NCBI GenBank assembly: GCA_000496135.1
Contig: KI542675.1
Location: 1-64,000 of the forward strand
Source: Thermoplasmatales archaeon E-plasma
GTDB lineage: Archaea; Thermoplasmatota; Thermoplasmata; Thermoplasmatales; Thermoplasmataceae
Length of the DNA: 64,000 nt
Direction of reading: 5' to 3'
The position numbers and the translations under genes are program-made. Positions 8,895 to 17,326 of the stretch are shown in pieces. The notes under the pieces are model-generated. The model ran no database searches. It had not been told where the DNA came from and saw only the letters and a list, made by a program, of their open reading frames with translations. Each line of letters begins with the position of its first letter. The first letter of the stretch is position 1.

Positions 8895-9698
8895 ATGCAA
8901 GGACCGGTGACAATAAATAAGCTTTTCATTGCAAGCCGTACAGATCCATCGGGTTCGACCATTTATGAATATATGAAACATGAATTTTCCTGGGATGAAA
9001 ATGACGGCGTCCTTATAAATGGAAATATGGCGTTATGTATTATGGATAAGCCATTGCTCTATGAAAATTACCCGGAAAGGATTTTCAAGGATAAATATCA
9101 TATAGAGAACATAATATTTCTGTCAAAACATTCCTCTGTAAAAGAAATCAGTTCCTTAACGGTACACCCGATGGGGAACTTCAGTACTGCAGATCTCGGA
9201 GGCAATCCGGGTGCTTTTTCAATGTCATCTCCTGGCATGATGACTTCTGCACTGCGGTTGGTGAAGGAAAAATACAGGGGAGACAGGTTTATGATCACAC
9301 TTGAAGCAACTCATCACGGTCCGCTGACAGATATCCCATCTTTTTTTGCTGAAATAGGGACCACCTCCCATGACTGGAACGATCCAGAGGCTCTAAACGC
9401 TTTATCCTCAGCGGTAATGGAAACTACGGAAAACAACTTTCCAGATTATATTGGCATTGGAGGCGGTCATTATACACCAAAGATAACCGATTATGCCCTT
9501 CAAAAGAATATAAATGTTGGTCATATAATATCAAAGCACAGGCATAATGAACTCACCATGGATATGCTTTATGAAGCCATAAGGAAAACTCCGGGGATAA
9601 AAGGATTCATAATCGATAAAAAGGGGTCAAAAGCCTCTGCCTTGAATCTTGTAAGGACCATCAGTGAAAAAGAAGGATTTGAAAACATTATATTATAA
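8895..9698 (+). CDS. dtdA: D-aminoacyl-tRNA deacylase, archaeal type
   Basis: A 267-residue protein of the DtdA/GEK1 family, which hydrolyses D-amino acids from mischarged tRNAs. Characteristic segments are visible: HPMGNFSTADLGG, LEATHHGPLTDIPSFFAEIG, HDWNDPEA and IGIGGGHYTPK, with the His and acidic residues of the zinc-dependent site. The ATG at 8895 gives a short extension; a GTG at 8907 (VTINKLFIASR) is an alternative start. It is divergent from valS and precedes, in the same orientation but with a 370-bp gap, genes that may also concern D-amino acids. Confidence 0.92.
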   Translation: MQGPVTINKLFIASRTDPSGSTIYEYMKHEFSWDENDGVLINGNMALCIMDKPLLYENYPERIFKDKYHIENIIFLSKHSSVKEISSLTVHPMGNFSTADLGGNPGAFSMSSPGMMTSALRLVKEKYRGDRFMITLEATHHGPLTDIPSFFAEIGTTSHDWNDPEALNALSSAVMETTENNFPDYIGIGGGHYTPKITDYALQKNINVGHIISKHRHNELTMDMLYEAIRKTPGIKGFIIDKKGSKASALNLVRTISEKEGFENIIL

Positions 9699-10068
9699 CA
9701 TATAAATTATAATTACATTATTATTTACAATTATTTTTTTATTTTACCCTTCCGCTGAGCCTTCAAACAAGGGAAAAAAAGGTTACCCTGTTTTTCAAAC
9801 AAGTTGAGGTTATTCACACTTTTTCTAAAGTGGCCTTTGGAAAAATTCAGTTTTTACAAATGAATTTTAACCTTACAGGTAAACTTATGCGCTTTTATAC
9901 TATATTATGCAAATATGAATATATAAATTATAATATGTTCTATAATTTATAGTATTATTGGGAATTTTATTTCTTATGGGTTTCACAATGCCAGCAATTA
10001 ATATTAAGACAATTGAATATTAAAAATATTTAAGTATAATTGAATGCTTAGGTATTTAGTCGCAAGAC
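9699..10068 (+). promoter_or_regulatory. AT-rich intergenic region with T-rich terminator and promoter
   Basis: A T-rich run at about 9730-9745 just after dtdA fits archaeal intrinsic termination. Very AT-rich sequence follows. AAATATTTAAGT at about 10024-10034 lies near 40 bp upstream of the next start and is the probable TATA box. I see no reading frame or RNA gene here. Confidence 0.4.
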
Positions 10069-11052
10069 TTGGTGAATGAATTAATGGAGCAGGTTTTAGA
10101 AGAAGAAAAACCTCCGGGTATGACTCCCTTTTTTAGGGCTAGAAATATTGAGAAATATCTAGAACTGAAAAAGGTTTTTTTTAAATTTGAGGGAGCGAGT
10201 ATAACCGGAACTCAGAAGGACAGGATATCGAGATTACATATTATGAGGGCCAAGGAGCAGGGTTATGATACCGTTGCTGTGGCAACTTGTGGTAATTATG
10301 GAGCTTCGGTTTCATATTACGCCGCGCTTGAGGGTGTAAAATCCGTCATAGCCACACCTTCATATTATTCTGGGACAAGAAACCAGGAGATATATGAAAA
10401 TGGTGCAACTGTAATGGAATTAAACCTGAAATACGAAGAGCTTCTAGATTATATGAAGGATAAGACCAGAGATGAAAACTGGTATGATTGCAGCCCCGGT
10501 TCTCCAAATTCAGCTGTTGATATCATGGGCTACGAGAATATTGCATATGAGATCTATAACCAGTTGGGTCACAGCCCATCTTATCTGGCTGTTCCAGTGG
10601 GAAACGGAACAACACTATCTGGAATTTACTCAGGGTTCAGAAAGCTTTACAGGAAGGGTATGATCTCAAATCTCCCAAAGCTAATTGCCTCAAGCACCTC
10701 GCTTGGAAATCCAGTGGTCTATTCGTGGAAAAGAGGTCTCAGGAGAATTCAGAACCTTGAACCAAGTGTAATAACGGAGACACACGTCAATGAACCACTT
10801 GTTTCGTACAGGCCAACAGACGGTCAGAAAGCCCTTAATGCCATAATAGAATCCCATGGGGTTGCTCAGGCTGTCACGGATGAAGATATGCTGAGGTTCT
10901 CAAGAATGATTGAGAAACTTGAATACATTCAGGTAATGCCAGCTTCATCATCGGCAATGGCCGCGGCCAGCCATATATTATCAAGAAAATCTCAGGAACA
11001 CGATGTTGTTGTCGTTCTCACCGGAAGAGGGGACCTTTGGACAACGCGGTAG
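10069..11052 (+). CDS. Threonine-synthase-like PLP-dependent enzyme (fold type II)
   Basis: This 327-residue protein has the fold-II plan: a Schiff-base Lys at about residue 50 (GASITGTQKDR), the substrate loop CGNYGAS (74-80), the phosphate-binding VGNGTT (about 183) and a late Ser-rich strand (MPASSSAM). Threonine synthase is the closest family I recognise, but it is shorter than usual and lacks the N-terminal domain, so it may act on another hydroxy or phospho amino acid. Possible starts are TTG 10069, GTG 10072 and ATG 10084. It overlaps the downstream DUF1611 gene by 16 bp, so the two are surely co-expressed and may act in one pathway. Confidence 0.75.
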   Translation: MVNELMEQVLEEEKPPGMTPFFRARNIEKYLELKKVFFKFEGASITGTQKDRISRLHIMRAKEQGYDTVAVATCGNYGASVSYYAALEGVKSVIATPSYYSGTRNQEIYENGATVMELNLKYEELLDYMKDKTRDENWYDCSPGSPNSAVDIMGYENIAYEIYNQLGHSPSYLAVPVGNGTTLSGIYSGFRKLYRKGMISNLPKLIASSTSLGNPVVYSWKRGLRRIQNLEPSVITETHVNEPLVSYRPTDGQKALNAIIESHGVAQAVTDEDMLRFSRMIEKLEYIQVMPASSSAMAAASHILSRKSQEHDVVVVLTGRGDLWTTR

Positions 11053-12068
11053 TTCTTTGCGAAGGTTTTCTTGGAACAACATATGGAAAAACCGCAAACG
11101 GCTTAATCAGGTATACCACAAGATTCAACATTGTTGCAGCACTTGATTCAACAAAGGCTGGTCAGGACATTTCAGCCATAGTTCCCAAGGCAAATAAGTC
11201 GGTAAGAATAGTCAGTTCTATTGAAGAAGCTAAAAACCTTGGGTGCAATACAGCCATTGTTGGAGTTGCAACAGATGGGGGTTTTCTACCTGAAAATTTC
11301 AGACCATTCATAAGGAAAGCCATTGAGTACGGTTGGAAAATCGTAAGCGGTTTACATGAATTTATTTCTGATGATCCGGAGTTTTCTAAATTGGCAATCA
11401 AGAACAAAACAGAAATTGTGGATGTAAGGAAAATGTTCATGAATTTCAAGCCATTTTTCACGGGAAAAGTTTTCCAGGTCAAATCATGTAAAATTGCTGT
11501 CCTTGGGACGGACAGTGCAATAGGAAAGAGAACAACCGCAGTTTATCTGAACAGGGAGATAAATTCACGCGGTAAGAAGTCAATAATGATTGGCACGGGA
11601 CAGACAGCATGGATGCAGGGGTTTCAATATACTGCAGTCATTGACTCCATGATTAATGATTTTGTGGCTGGCGGCATTGAATATGAGGTGGTTAAAGCAT
11701 GGGAAGAAGAAAAGCCCGAGTTCATGTTCATAGAAGGTCAGGGTTCCGTATTGCATCCTGCATATCCGGGAAGTTTTGAGATTATTGGGGCGGCAAAGCC
11801 GGATGCTATCATTTTACAACATGCACCCGGGAGGGTGGATTATGATGGTTTTGACGGGATAAGAATTCCTCCGCTTGAGAAGTATATCAAGGTTCTTGAA
11901 TTACTATCTGACAGGAAAGTCATAGGCATTTCGCTGAACCGCGAAGGACTTATGGAAAATGACATACCTGAAGCACTCAAAAAAATAACCCGGGAAACAG
12001 GAATATATGCTTTTGATCCTCTGGGAGATCTGTCTGGAATGGTAGATTTGATTCTCAAATTATCTTAG
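11037..12068 (+). CDS. DUF1611 (DgcN-like) P-loop protein
   Basis: A 343-residue member of the DUF1611 family. The N-terminal Rossmann-like part has KTANGLIRY and LDSTKAGQD, and the C-terminal part a P-loop GTDSAIGKRTT at about 157-167 followed by IGTGQTAWM and IEGQGSVLHPAYPG, all family hallmarks. The haloarchaeal homologue DgcN works with an enolase-type partner DgcA in D-glutamate breakdown; other members sit beside dipeptide epimerases. Here the partner is a PLP enzyme instead. The start is a TTG at 11037 inside the preceding gene; no better start exists before the conserved EGFLGTTYGKTANG. Confidence 0.82.
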   Translation: MDNAVVLCEGFLGTTYGKTANGLIRYTTRFNIVAALDSTKAGQDISAIVPKANKSVRIVSSIEEAKNLGCNTAIVGVATDGGFLPENFRPFIRKAIEYGWKIVSGLHEFISDDPEFSKLAIKNKTEIVDVRKMFMNFKPFFTGKVFQVKSCKIAVLGTDSAIGKRTTAVYLNREINSRGKKSIMIGTGQTAWMQGFQYTAVIDSMINDFVAGGIEYEVVKAWEEEKPEFMFIEGQGSVLHPAYPGSFEIIGAAKPDAIILQHAPGRVDYDGFDGIRIPPLEKYIKVLELLSDRKVIGISLNREGLMENDIPEALKKITRETGIYAFDPLGDLSGMVDLILKLS

Positions 12069-12151
12069 ATATAAAATGTGTTCACTTTCATTTATTGAAG
12101 GTTTTCTTGCCTTCATGATATGATTAGATCTGTCATCTCAAAAGAGTTTTA

Positions 12152-12397
12152 ATGGAAGTAACAGCTATAGTAATTGTGATATTGTTCTTTGGCACTGGAA
12201 TGGAACCCGCAACCATTCATAATAGTGCACAAACAAAGAATCCTGTGAACAACGAAATCTGGGTAATGCTTAAACAAAAAATCAATACATCAAACGTTGC
12301 TCTGGAAAAGAATATGATCATTGCAAACAGGTTTGTAGAAGTTAAGAAAACTTCTGAAGCCATTGATCCATATATAAGCGTACATTACAATTCATAG
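12152..12397 (+). pseudogene. Short relic of a secreted protein related to the gene at 60006-60941
   Basis: An 81-residue frame begins MEVTAIVIVILFFGTGMEP, close to the TAIVIVILFLGMS hydrophobic segment of the protein at 60006-60941 on the other strand, with weaker similarity after it. The hydrophobic N-terminus lacks the usual basic start, and the frame stops early, where the relative continues for over 200 residues. Bases 12398-12605 hold no recognisable continuation. It is probably a decayed paralogue; a genuine small membrane peptide cannot be excluded. Confidence 0.4.
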
Positions 12398-12605
12398 AGG
12401 CAAAGGAAAAACCTGCAGCTAAAAAAAAGATGTTACAGAAGGAAGGGTTGCCGCAAAAAACCGTAGATCCGAAACGCTTTGGATTTTCATGTAACAGGTT
12501 TTTTTGTTTATAACTCACACACAGTGGCTGGTTTGATGGAAAATATGTTCACGCTTCTCTATCTCACCGAATGGCAAGCGCAAGAAAACAAGAATCAATT
12601 CAAAT

Positions 12606-14087
12606 TTGTATATTGGCGCATCGGTTAAATACGAAGTTGCTCTGATAGAATACTGCATATTTTATTTGGGGTGGGAAGAGACGTCATATTCTCAAAGGGT
12701 AAGATGCTTTGACAGCATAACCATAACGCCGGAAAGGATCACGGATCACGGAACCAAAGGAACGCTGAAAATGAAAGGCCGGGATTCTTTTTCTTTTGAA
12801 GAAATTTTTACATATAATCAGAAAGTCATAAACAATAAAAATCTGGCTGGACTGGCTATGACAGGCTCGGCAATAAACTTCTCTTTTTTTTCCAGGGAGC
12901 TCATACTTGATTTTCCCGTTACGCGTAAAGATGTTGAGTTTCTGAAGGAAATGATCAGAATCAATAACATTGAGGTATTCGTGAACTCAATCTGCAGGAG
13001 AAGATATGAATTTTTCAAACGTCAATATCTTCCATATGAAGAGGAGATAAACCCGCAAACCGCTGAGGGAGATACGGTCATAGTTGCTGACAATATTATA
13101 GAAAATGATCATGAAGAAGTAAAGGGCAAAGGAGGTGTAATGATCTCTTCATCCGGTGGAAAGGAAAGTCTTCTTTCCATGGGAATAATGAGACAGATGA
13201 ATTACGATGTAAAACCATTTTTTTACAATGAATCCGGCGCACACTGGCTTCCAGCAAAAACCTCATATTATCATTTCAAAAATATAGGTCTCGACGTGAT
13301 GAAAGTATGGTCAAATACAGACCGGTATTATAAAAAAATCCTGAGAAACATGGATATAATGGATAAGAAGCAGATTGAAAGGAAAGCCGATTCTTATCCG
13401 ATTCAACTCTTTATTTTCCCGGTATATCTTCTGGCTTCCCTGCCATTTGTTTACAAACATGGGATATCAAACATGATCATGGGAAATGAGTTTGATGACC
13501 CAACGGCAATGGAAAGCTACAAAGGTATAGAACATTATTTTGGGGTATATGATCAGACATGGGACTTCGCAGTGGCTTTCAGTAATTTCATGGAATCAAA
13601 GGGATTGAACTCAAAATTATGGTCAATTGTATATCCTGTATTTGGTTCCGTCATTGAAAAAACTCTCATAAACGAATTCCCGGATCTTTATAGTCTTCAG
13701 CGATCATGCCATTCCTGCAAAAGTGTGAAGGGGACGGTTATCCCATGTGGAAAATGCACCAAGTGCCTGGGAGTCAGAATGTTCATTGAAAATGCTCAGG
13801 GTGATCCCACCATTGTGCATTATGAGAAAGATACAGAATCATTGATGAGACAGGTTGAAAAGGCAAAAATGAGGCTTGATCCAGACGAACTCTACTATCT
13901 TAAGCAATATTTGACCAAATCAAATCGAATAAATAATCATGTGGAAGGGATCCATTTAATGCCCGGAGAAAGTGAAACATTTAGCCTTACACCTCCAGAA
14001 ATGAGAAACGGCTTCAGAAAATTCTTTGAAAAATGGACGAATGGAACATGGGAATTAACTGATGGAAAATGGATCAGAAAGAAATAG
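12606..14087 (+). CDS. PP-loop ATPase with Cys cluster, MurL/QueC-like, unknown function
   Basis: This 493-residue protein has a PP-loop SSSGGKES at about 180-187, which binds ATP in adenylating enzymes of the N-type superfamily. Later come MGNEFDDP, a conserved Tyr-rich region, and a cysteine cluster (CHSC then CGKCTKC, about 367-388) like those of QueC-type proteins. The overall order (PP-loop, NE-type acidic segment, YPVFGSVIEKTLI, Cys cluster) also resembles MurL, a bacterial ATP-dependent L- to D-glutamate epimerase of a peptidoglycan precursor; I rate that resemblance as suggestive only. The start is a TTG at 12606 and uncertain. It follows the DUF1611 gene with a 538-bp gap. Confidence 0.7.
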   Translation: MYIGASVKYEVALIEYCIFYLGWEETSYSQRVRCFDSITITPERITDHGTKGTLKMKGRDSFSFEEIFTYNQKVINNKNLAGLAMTGSAINFSFFSRELILDFPVTRKDVEFLKEMIRINNIEVFVNSICRRRYEFFKRQYLPYEEEINPQTAEGDTVIVADNIIENDHEEVKGKGGVMISSSGGKESLLSMGIMRQMNYDVKPFFYNESGAHWLPAKTSYYHFKNIGLDVMKVWSNTDRYYKKILRNMDIMDKKQIERKADSYPIQLFIFPVYLLASLPFVYKHGISNMIMGNEFDDPTAMESYKGIEHYFGVYDQTWDFAVAFSNFMESKGLNSKLWSIVYPVFGSVIEKTLINEFPDLYSLQRSCHSCKSVKGTVIPCGKCTKCLGVRMFIENAQGDPTIVHYEKDTESLMRQVEKAKMRLDPDELYYLKQYLTKSNRINNHVEGIHLMPGESETFSLTPPEMRNGFRKFFEKWTNGTWELTDGKWIRKK

Positions 14088-14092
14088 AAAAA

Positions 14093-14605
14093 TCAGGCAA
14101 TTGAATCCACTACATTCTTTATATCATCCTCTGATTTGCATTTTGCATATTCTTCCAAAATCTCCATATTAAGGGAAATAAATGAATGCCCCCATGAAAA
14201 TTTAGAGAGGATACGCTCTGCGAAATCTCTGAATCCGGTTATTATCAGAGATGCGCTTATTGCTTCCACAGATGAAAGTAGATTCCACTTTCCGTAATTT
14301 ACAGGATTTGAGGCCAGCAAGGGTGGAAGAATTCTTCCATACCTGAATTTAGTTTCACCCATTAGATTATTTTGCTTCCATGAGCCCTCTATTGCAGTGA
14401 TTCCTCTTTCCAGAATCAGAGTTCTATCCGAATTCATAAGATATTGGGAAGAAGATACTGTAAGAACCAGTGATCTTGACGCTTTTGCCCTGTCTATTCT
14501 CTTTGCCATATGGAAGCGTTCAAGCTTTTTCATGGTTGATTTCTTTGGATCGTCCTGAAAAAGGTAAATGAAAAATATTTGAGGGTCTATTTTTTCAATG
14601 GACAT
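14093..14605 (-). CDS. tsr3: rRNA aminocarboxypropyltransferase Tsr3
   Basis: A 170-residue DUF367/Tsr3 protein. The signature region LPPLLASNPVNYGK followed by LSSVEAISASLIITGF and KFSWGHSFISLN matches the family. Tsr3 transfers an aminocarboxypropyl group from S-adenosylmethionine to the hypermodified uridine of small-subunit rRNA helix 31. The N-terminal RLI-like metal-binding domain seen in some homologues is absent, as in many archaea. The gene lies 7 bp downstream of glnA on the same strand and is probably co-transcribed with it. Confidence 0.87.
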   Translation of the reverse strand: MSIEKIDPQIFFIYLFQDDPKKSTMKKLERFHMAKRIDRAKASRSLVLTVSSSQYLMNSDRTLILERGITAIEGSWKQNNLMGETKFRYGRILPPLLASNPVNYGKWNLLSSVEAISASLIITGFRDFAERILSKFSWGHSFISLNMEILEEYAKCKSEDDIKNVVDSIA

Positions 14606-14612
14606 TCTAACA

Positions 14613-15947
14613 TCATAGAATGGGAAGATATCTCTTCACTTCCCACTCCATTACATGTGATCGGAAAGAATCCCATTCTTTCTGCTTCACCGTGAGAAAA
14701 TTCTCATAAACATGATCACCAAGAATCTCTCTCATCAGTTTGCTCTCCCTCATATGATGCAGAGCCTCTCCAAGACTTTCCGGCATTGCGTATACACCAA
14801 TCTTTTTCCTTTCTTCCGGTGTCATATGGAATATATCTTTTTCAACAGGCTCCGGAGGCTCCAGTCCTTTTTTAATGCCATCAAGACCCATACCAAGTAT
14901 GGTGGCAAACTGAAGATATGGATTTCCCGCCGGATCAGGACACCTGAGCTCCATCCTTTTTCTCATCCCTTCTCCCGCTGGAATTCTCACAAGGGCTGTT
15001 CTGTTTTTGTTTGCCCAGGAAATATAAACAGGGGCTTCATATCCTGGTATTAATCTCTTATAGGAGTTAACCCATGAAGCTAAAACGGCTGATCCCTGTG
15101 AAACATTCTGCAATATCCCCCCGAGATAATTTCTCATCATTTTACTCATTCCGAATTTTTCTTTTTCTTCATAGAAGAGATTCTTCTTTTGATCTTTGAG
15201 CATTATGCTCTGATGTATATGCATTCCTGATCCATTCACTCCATTGAGGGGTTTCGGCATAAAAGATGCATACAGGCCATGGCTCTGAGCCACGTTTTTG
15301 ATTATGCTTTTCAGTATGGAAATTCTGTCAGCCATTAACAGTGCAGGAGCATATCTCAGGTCAATTTCCTGCTGACCATAGGCAACTTCATGATGCGCTG
15401 CCTCAGGTTCAAAACCCAGTGTTCGCATATCAGTAAGTATTTCCTGCCTCACTTCACTTGACAGGTCCATGGGGGTATTATCAAAATATCCGCCGAAGTC
15501 ACTGGGTTCACTTGTGGGATTCCCGCTTGCATCTCTCTTGAAGAGGAAGAATTCAAATTCAGGGCCAACAAAAAATTCCTGCCCCTGATCCCAGAGTTTC
15601 TTTAAGAGTTTCTCAAGGACGAATCTTGGATCACCCTGGAATCTCTTTCCATCTGGAGAATAAGCATTGCAAATATATCTGGCAAGTTTTCCGGTCTGCC
15701 CCGAATATGGGAGAATTGCGAACGTGGAAAATTCAGGTACAGCCCTCATATCCGACTCTTCAATCTGTGCATAACCGGCAACAGAACTCCCGTCAAACAC
15801 AACACCCTCATTTAAAGCATCTTCAAATCTATTTTTCGGTACAGTGAGTGTTTTCACGGTACCTACAATGTCCGTAAACTGAAGTTGCAGGAACTCCACA
15901 TCAGCCTTCTTCAGCCTTTCTAACTCTTCCTTTACCTGATCTTCCAT
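14613..15947 (-). CDS. glnA: Glutamine synthetase, type I
   Basis: A 444-residue GS-I enzyme, which makes glutamine from glutamate, ammonia and ATP. Family segments are present: FDGSSVAGYAQIEESDMRA near residue 50, GPEFEFFLF, the NGVNGSGMHIHQS metal and glutamate site, and PGYEAPVYISWANKNRTALVRIP. The adenylylation-loop Tyr of enteric enzymes is not obvious, so this is the GS-I-alpha type controlled by feedback or regulators. A TATA-like element (CATATATTTG, about 15963-15975) lies some 25 bp before the ATG, so the message is probably leaderless. Confidence 0.96.
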   Translation of the reverse strand: MEDQVKEELERLKKADVEFLQLQFTDIVGTVKTLTVPKNRFEDALNEGVVFDGSSVAGYAQIEESDMRAVPEFSTFAILPYSGQTGKLARYICNAYSPDGKRFQGDPRFVLEKLLKKLWDQGQEFFVGPEFEFFLFKRDASGNPTSEPSDFGGYFDNTPMDLSSEVRQEILTDMRTLGFEPEAAHHEVAYGQQEIDLRYAPALLMADRISILKSIIKNVAQSHGLYASFMPKPLNGVNGSGMHIHQSIMLKDQKKNLFYEEKEKFGMSKMMRNYLGGILQNVSQGSAVLASWVNSYKRLIPGYEAPVYISWANKNRTALVRIPAGEGMRKRMELRCPDPAGNPYLQFATILGMGLDGIKKGLEPPEPVEKDIFHMTPEERKKIGVYAMPESLGEALHHMRESKLMREILGDHVYENFLTVKQKEWDSFRSHVMEWEVKRYLPIL

Positions 15948-16106
15948 AAACTGGTATTATCATTCAAATATATGCACTTATCTAATCACAAAGACAAAAA
16001 AAAGATAGGAATTTATAAAAATTAACGACAGAACTTCAAAATCATAGTAAGAACTATTATCCCCCTAATCAGGGAACGTTTAACTGTTTACAGACTCAAG
16101 GCTTTA

Positions 16107-16859
16107 TCATATCAAATTCACAAGGAAGCCAATGAGAAATCCTGTAAAAGCACTAAGATAAACAATCCTTGTTGTTTCAGGGGACTGGTCTTTGAGAAGA
16201 TGTTTAAGAATAGGAATTATAACATAAAACATGGCCCCTATTGCTAGACCATCGAATACGAGGTCAAATGCTTTCGAGTTATAGAAGAAACCTATTCCTC
16301 CCCCGAGAATAGTGGGAAATCCACCTATGAAGAGTAAACCAAGAATTGCTTTGCCACTCTTTCTCTTATCTCCAAGGAATGGAGATGCAATGGGAAAACC
16401 CTCTGTAATATTCTGAAGAATAAAACCAACCAGAATTACCAGTGTAACCCCAACAAGACCTATGGAAATATTGTCTGCACCAAAAACCATTCCTTCAGTT
16501 AAATTCTGAAAGCCTATTCCCAAAGCTATGAAAAATGACAGTCTCAGTTTGGAAGACTGCCTCTTACCGTTTCCTTCAGCAATGAATATTACAAAAAACC
16601 CAACCGAAAGAGAAACGAAAAACACCAAATCATAAAAAGGCGACGATATGTAACCCCCGTTTGCAGAATTTCCATACAGGATGGTTGAGGCATCAGAAAA
16701 TACGTCTGCAATAAGGAAAATGAGTATTCCAATTGCAACTGAACTTAAAATTCTCACCTTTTTTTCAGCAATGTTTTTCGCCATTATTATGGGAAATGTA
16801 AAGAATATTGAAAATCCCATTATTGCAGACAAAAAGAGTGTTATAAACAGTTTATACAT
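16107..16859 (-). CDS. ZIP-like metal transporter
   Basis: A 250-residue membrane protein with about eight hydrophobic segments. Two central helices carry QNLTEGMVFG and QNITEGFPIA, which correspond to the H-N-x-P-E-G metal sites of the ZIP family (GufA/ZupT type); here the first His is Gln and the Pro is Thr in both. The glutamates are kept. This changed ligand set may alter the transported ion, so I leave zinc, iron or manganese open. A perfect palindrome between TATA box and start suggests repression by a metalloregulator. The ATG at 16859 is the only good start. Confidence 0.75.
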   Translation of the reverse strand: MYKLFITLFLSAIMGFSIFFTFPIIMAKNIAEKKVRILSSVAIGILIFLIADVFSDASTILYGNSANGGYISSPFYDLVFFVSLSVGFFVIFIAEGNGKRQSSKLRLSFFIALGIGFQNLTEGMVFGADNISIGLVGVTLVILVGFILQNITEGFPIASPFLGDKRKSGKAILGLLFIGGFPTILGGGIGFFYNSKAFDLVFDGLAIGAMFYVIIPILKHLLKDQSPETTRIVYLSAFTGFLIGFLVNLI

Positions 16860-16860
16860 C

Positions 16861-16888
16861 GTAAGGAAATCCTTACACTATATTTAAA
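16861..16888 (-). promoter_or_regulatory. Palindromic operator and TATA box of the ZIP-like gene
   Basis: GTAAGGAAATCCTTAC at 16861-16876 is a perfect inverted repeat (7-base arms, 2-base centre). It starts 2 bp before the ATG at 16859 and is directly preceded, on the gene strand, by a TATA box (TTTAAATATAG, about 16879-16888). The repeat therefore covers the predicted transcription start. The architecture fits a repressor of the DtxR/MntR/SirR kind; the regulator is not in the window. Confidence 0.6.
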
Positions 16889-16890
16889 CG

Positions 16891-17326
16891 TTATTTTCAT
16901 GCATCAAAGAGTCGTGAAGATCTTTATGCCAATTACAAAGAATATATTCAGCGGTGATCATACCTGATTTTAGCATGGAGCACATTCCTCTTATCTATTA
17001 TACCAATCTCATGAAAATATTGGGCTGTAACTGGGCTTTGTTGATGCAGATAGCACACTCGAATTGGCCAGTTACTGCCTGCCCACATTAACACCTTTGT
17101 TTCACAGTAGGAAATTTATCAAATTCGTTTACTCTTATGTATACCATGTAAGTCATTGCTGAAAATCAGTAATGGTTGTTTGCTTTCTTTTATTTTAAAC
17201 GCCATATTAATCATCAAAAAACCCTAATCTTAGAGTATTATTTCAGCAGATCCACTTTATTTTTAGTGTCAAAGGCATTGATCAGGTGAAGGCATCATTC
17301 TTATTTCCCCGAGTAATATCATATTC
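16891..17326. other. Intergenic region with a possible gene relic
   Basis: Between the ZIP-like promoter and nnr there is no complete gene. On the plus strand 17037-17168 reads as a stop-free stretch (GFVDADSTLELASYCLP and about 28 more residues) without start, which may be decayed coding sequence of unknown origin. The sequence 17200-17326 is AT-rich and should hold the nnr promoter, but I cannot single out one TATA box. Confidence 0.3.

Noticed and set aside
17037-17168. Gene in the gap before nnr
   Set aside because: The stop-free stretch has no start codon and no recognised domain, so it is noted only as a possible relic.
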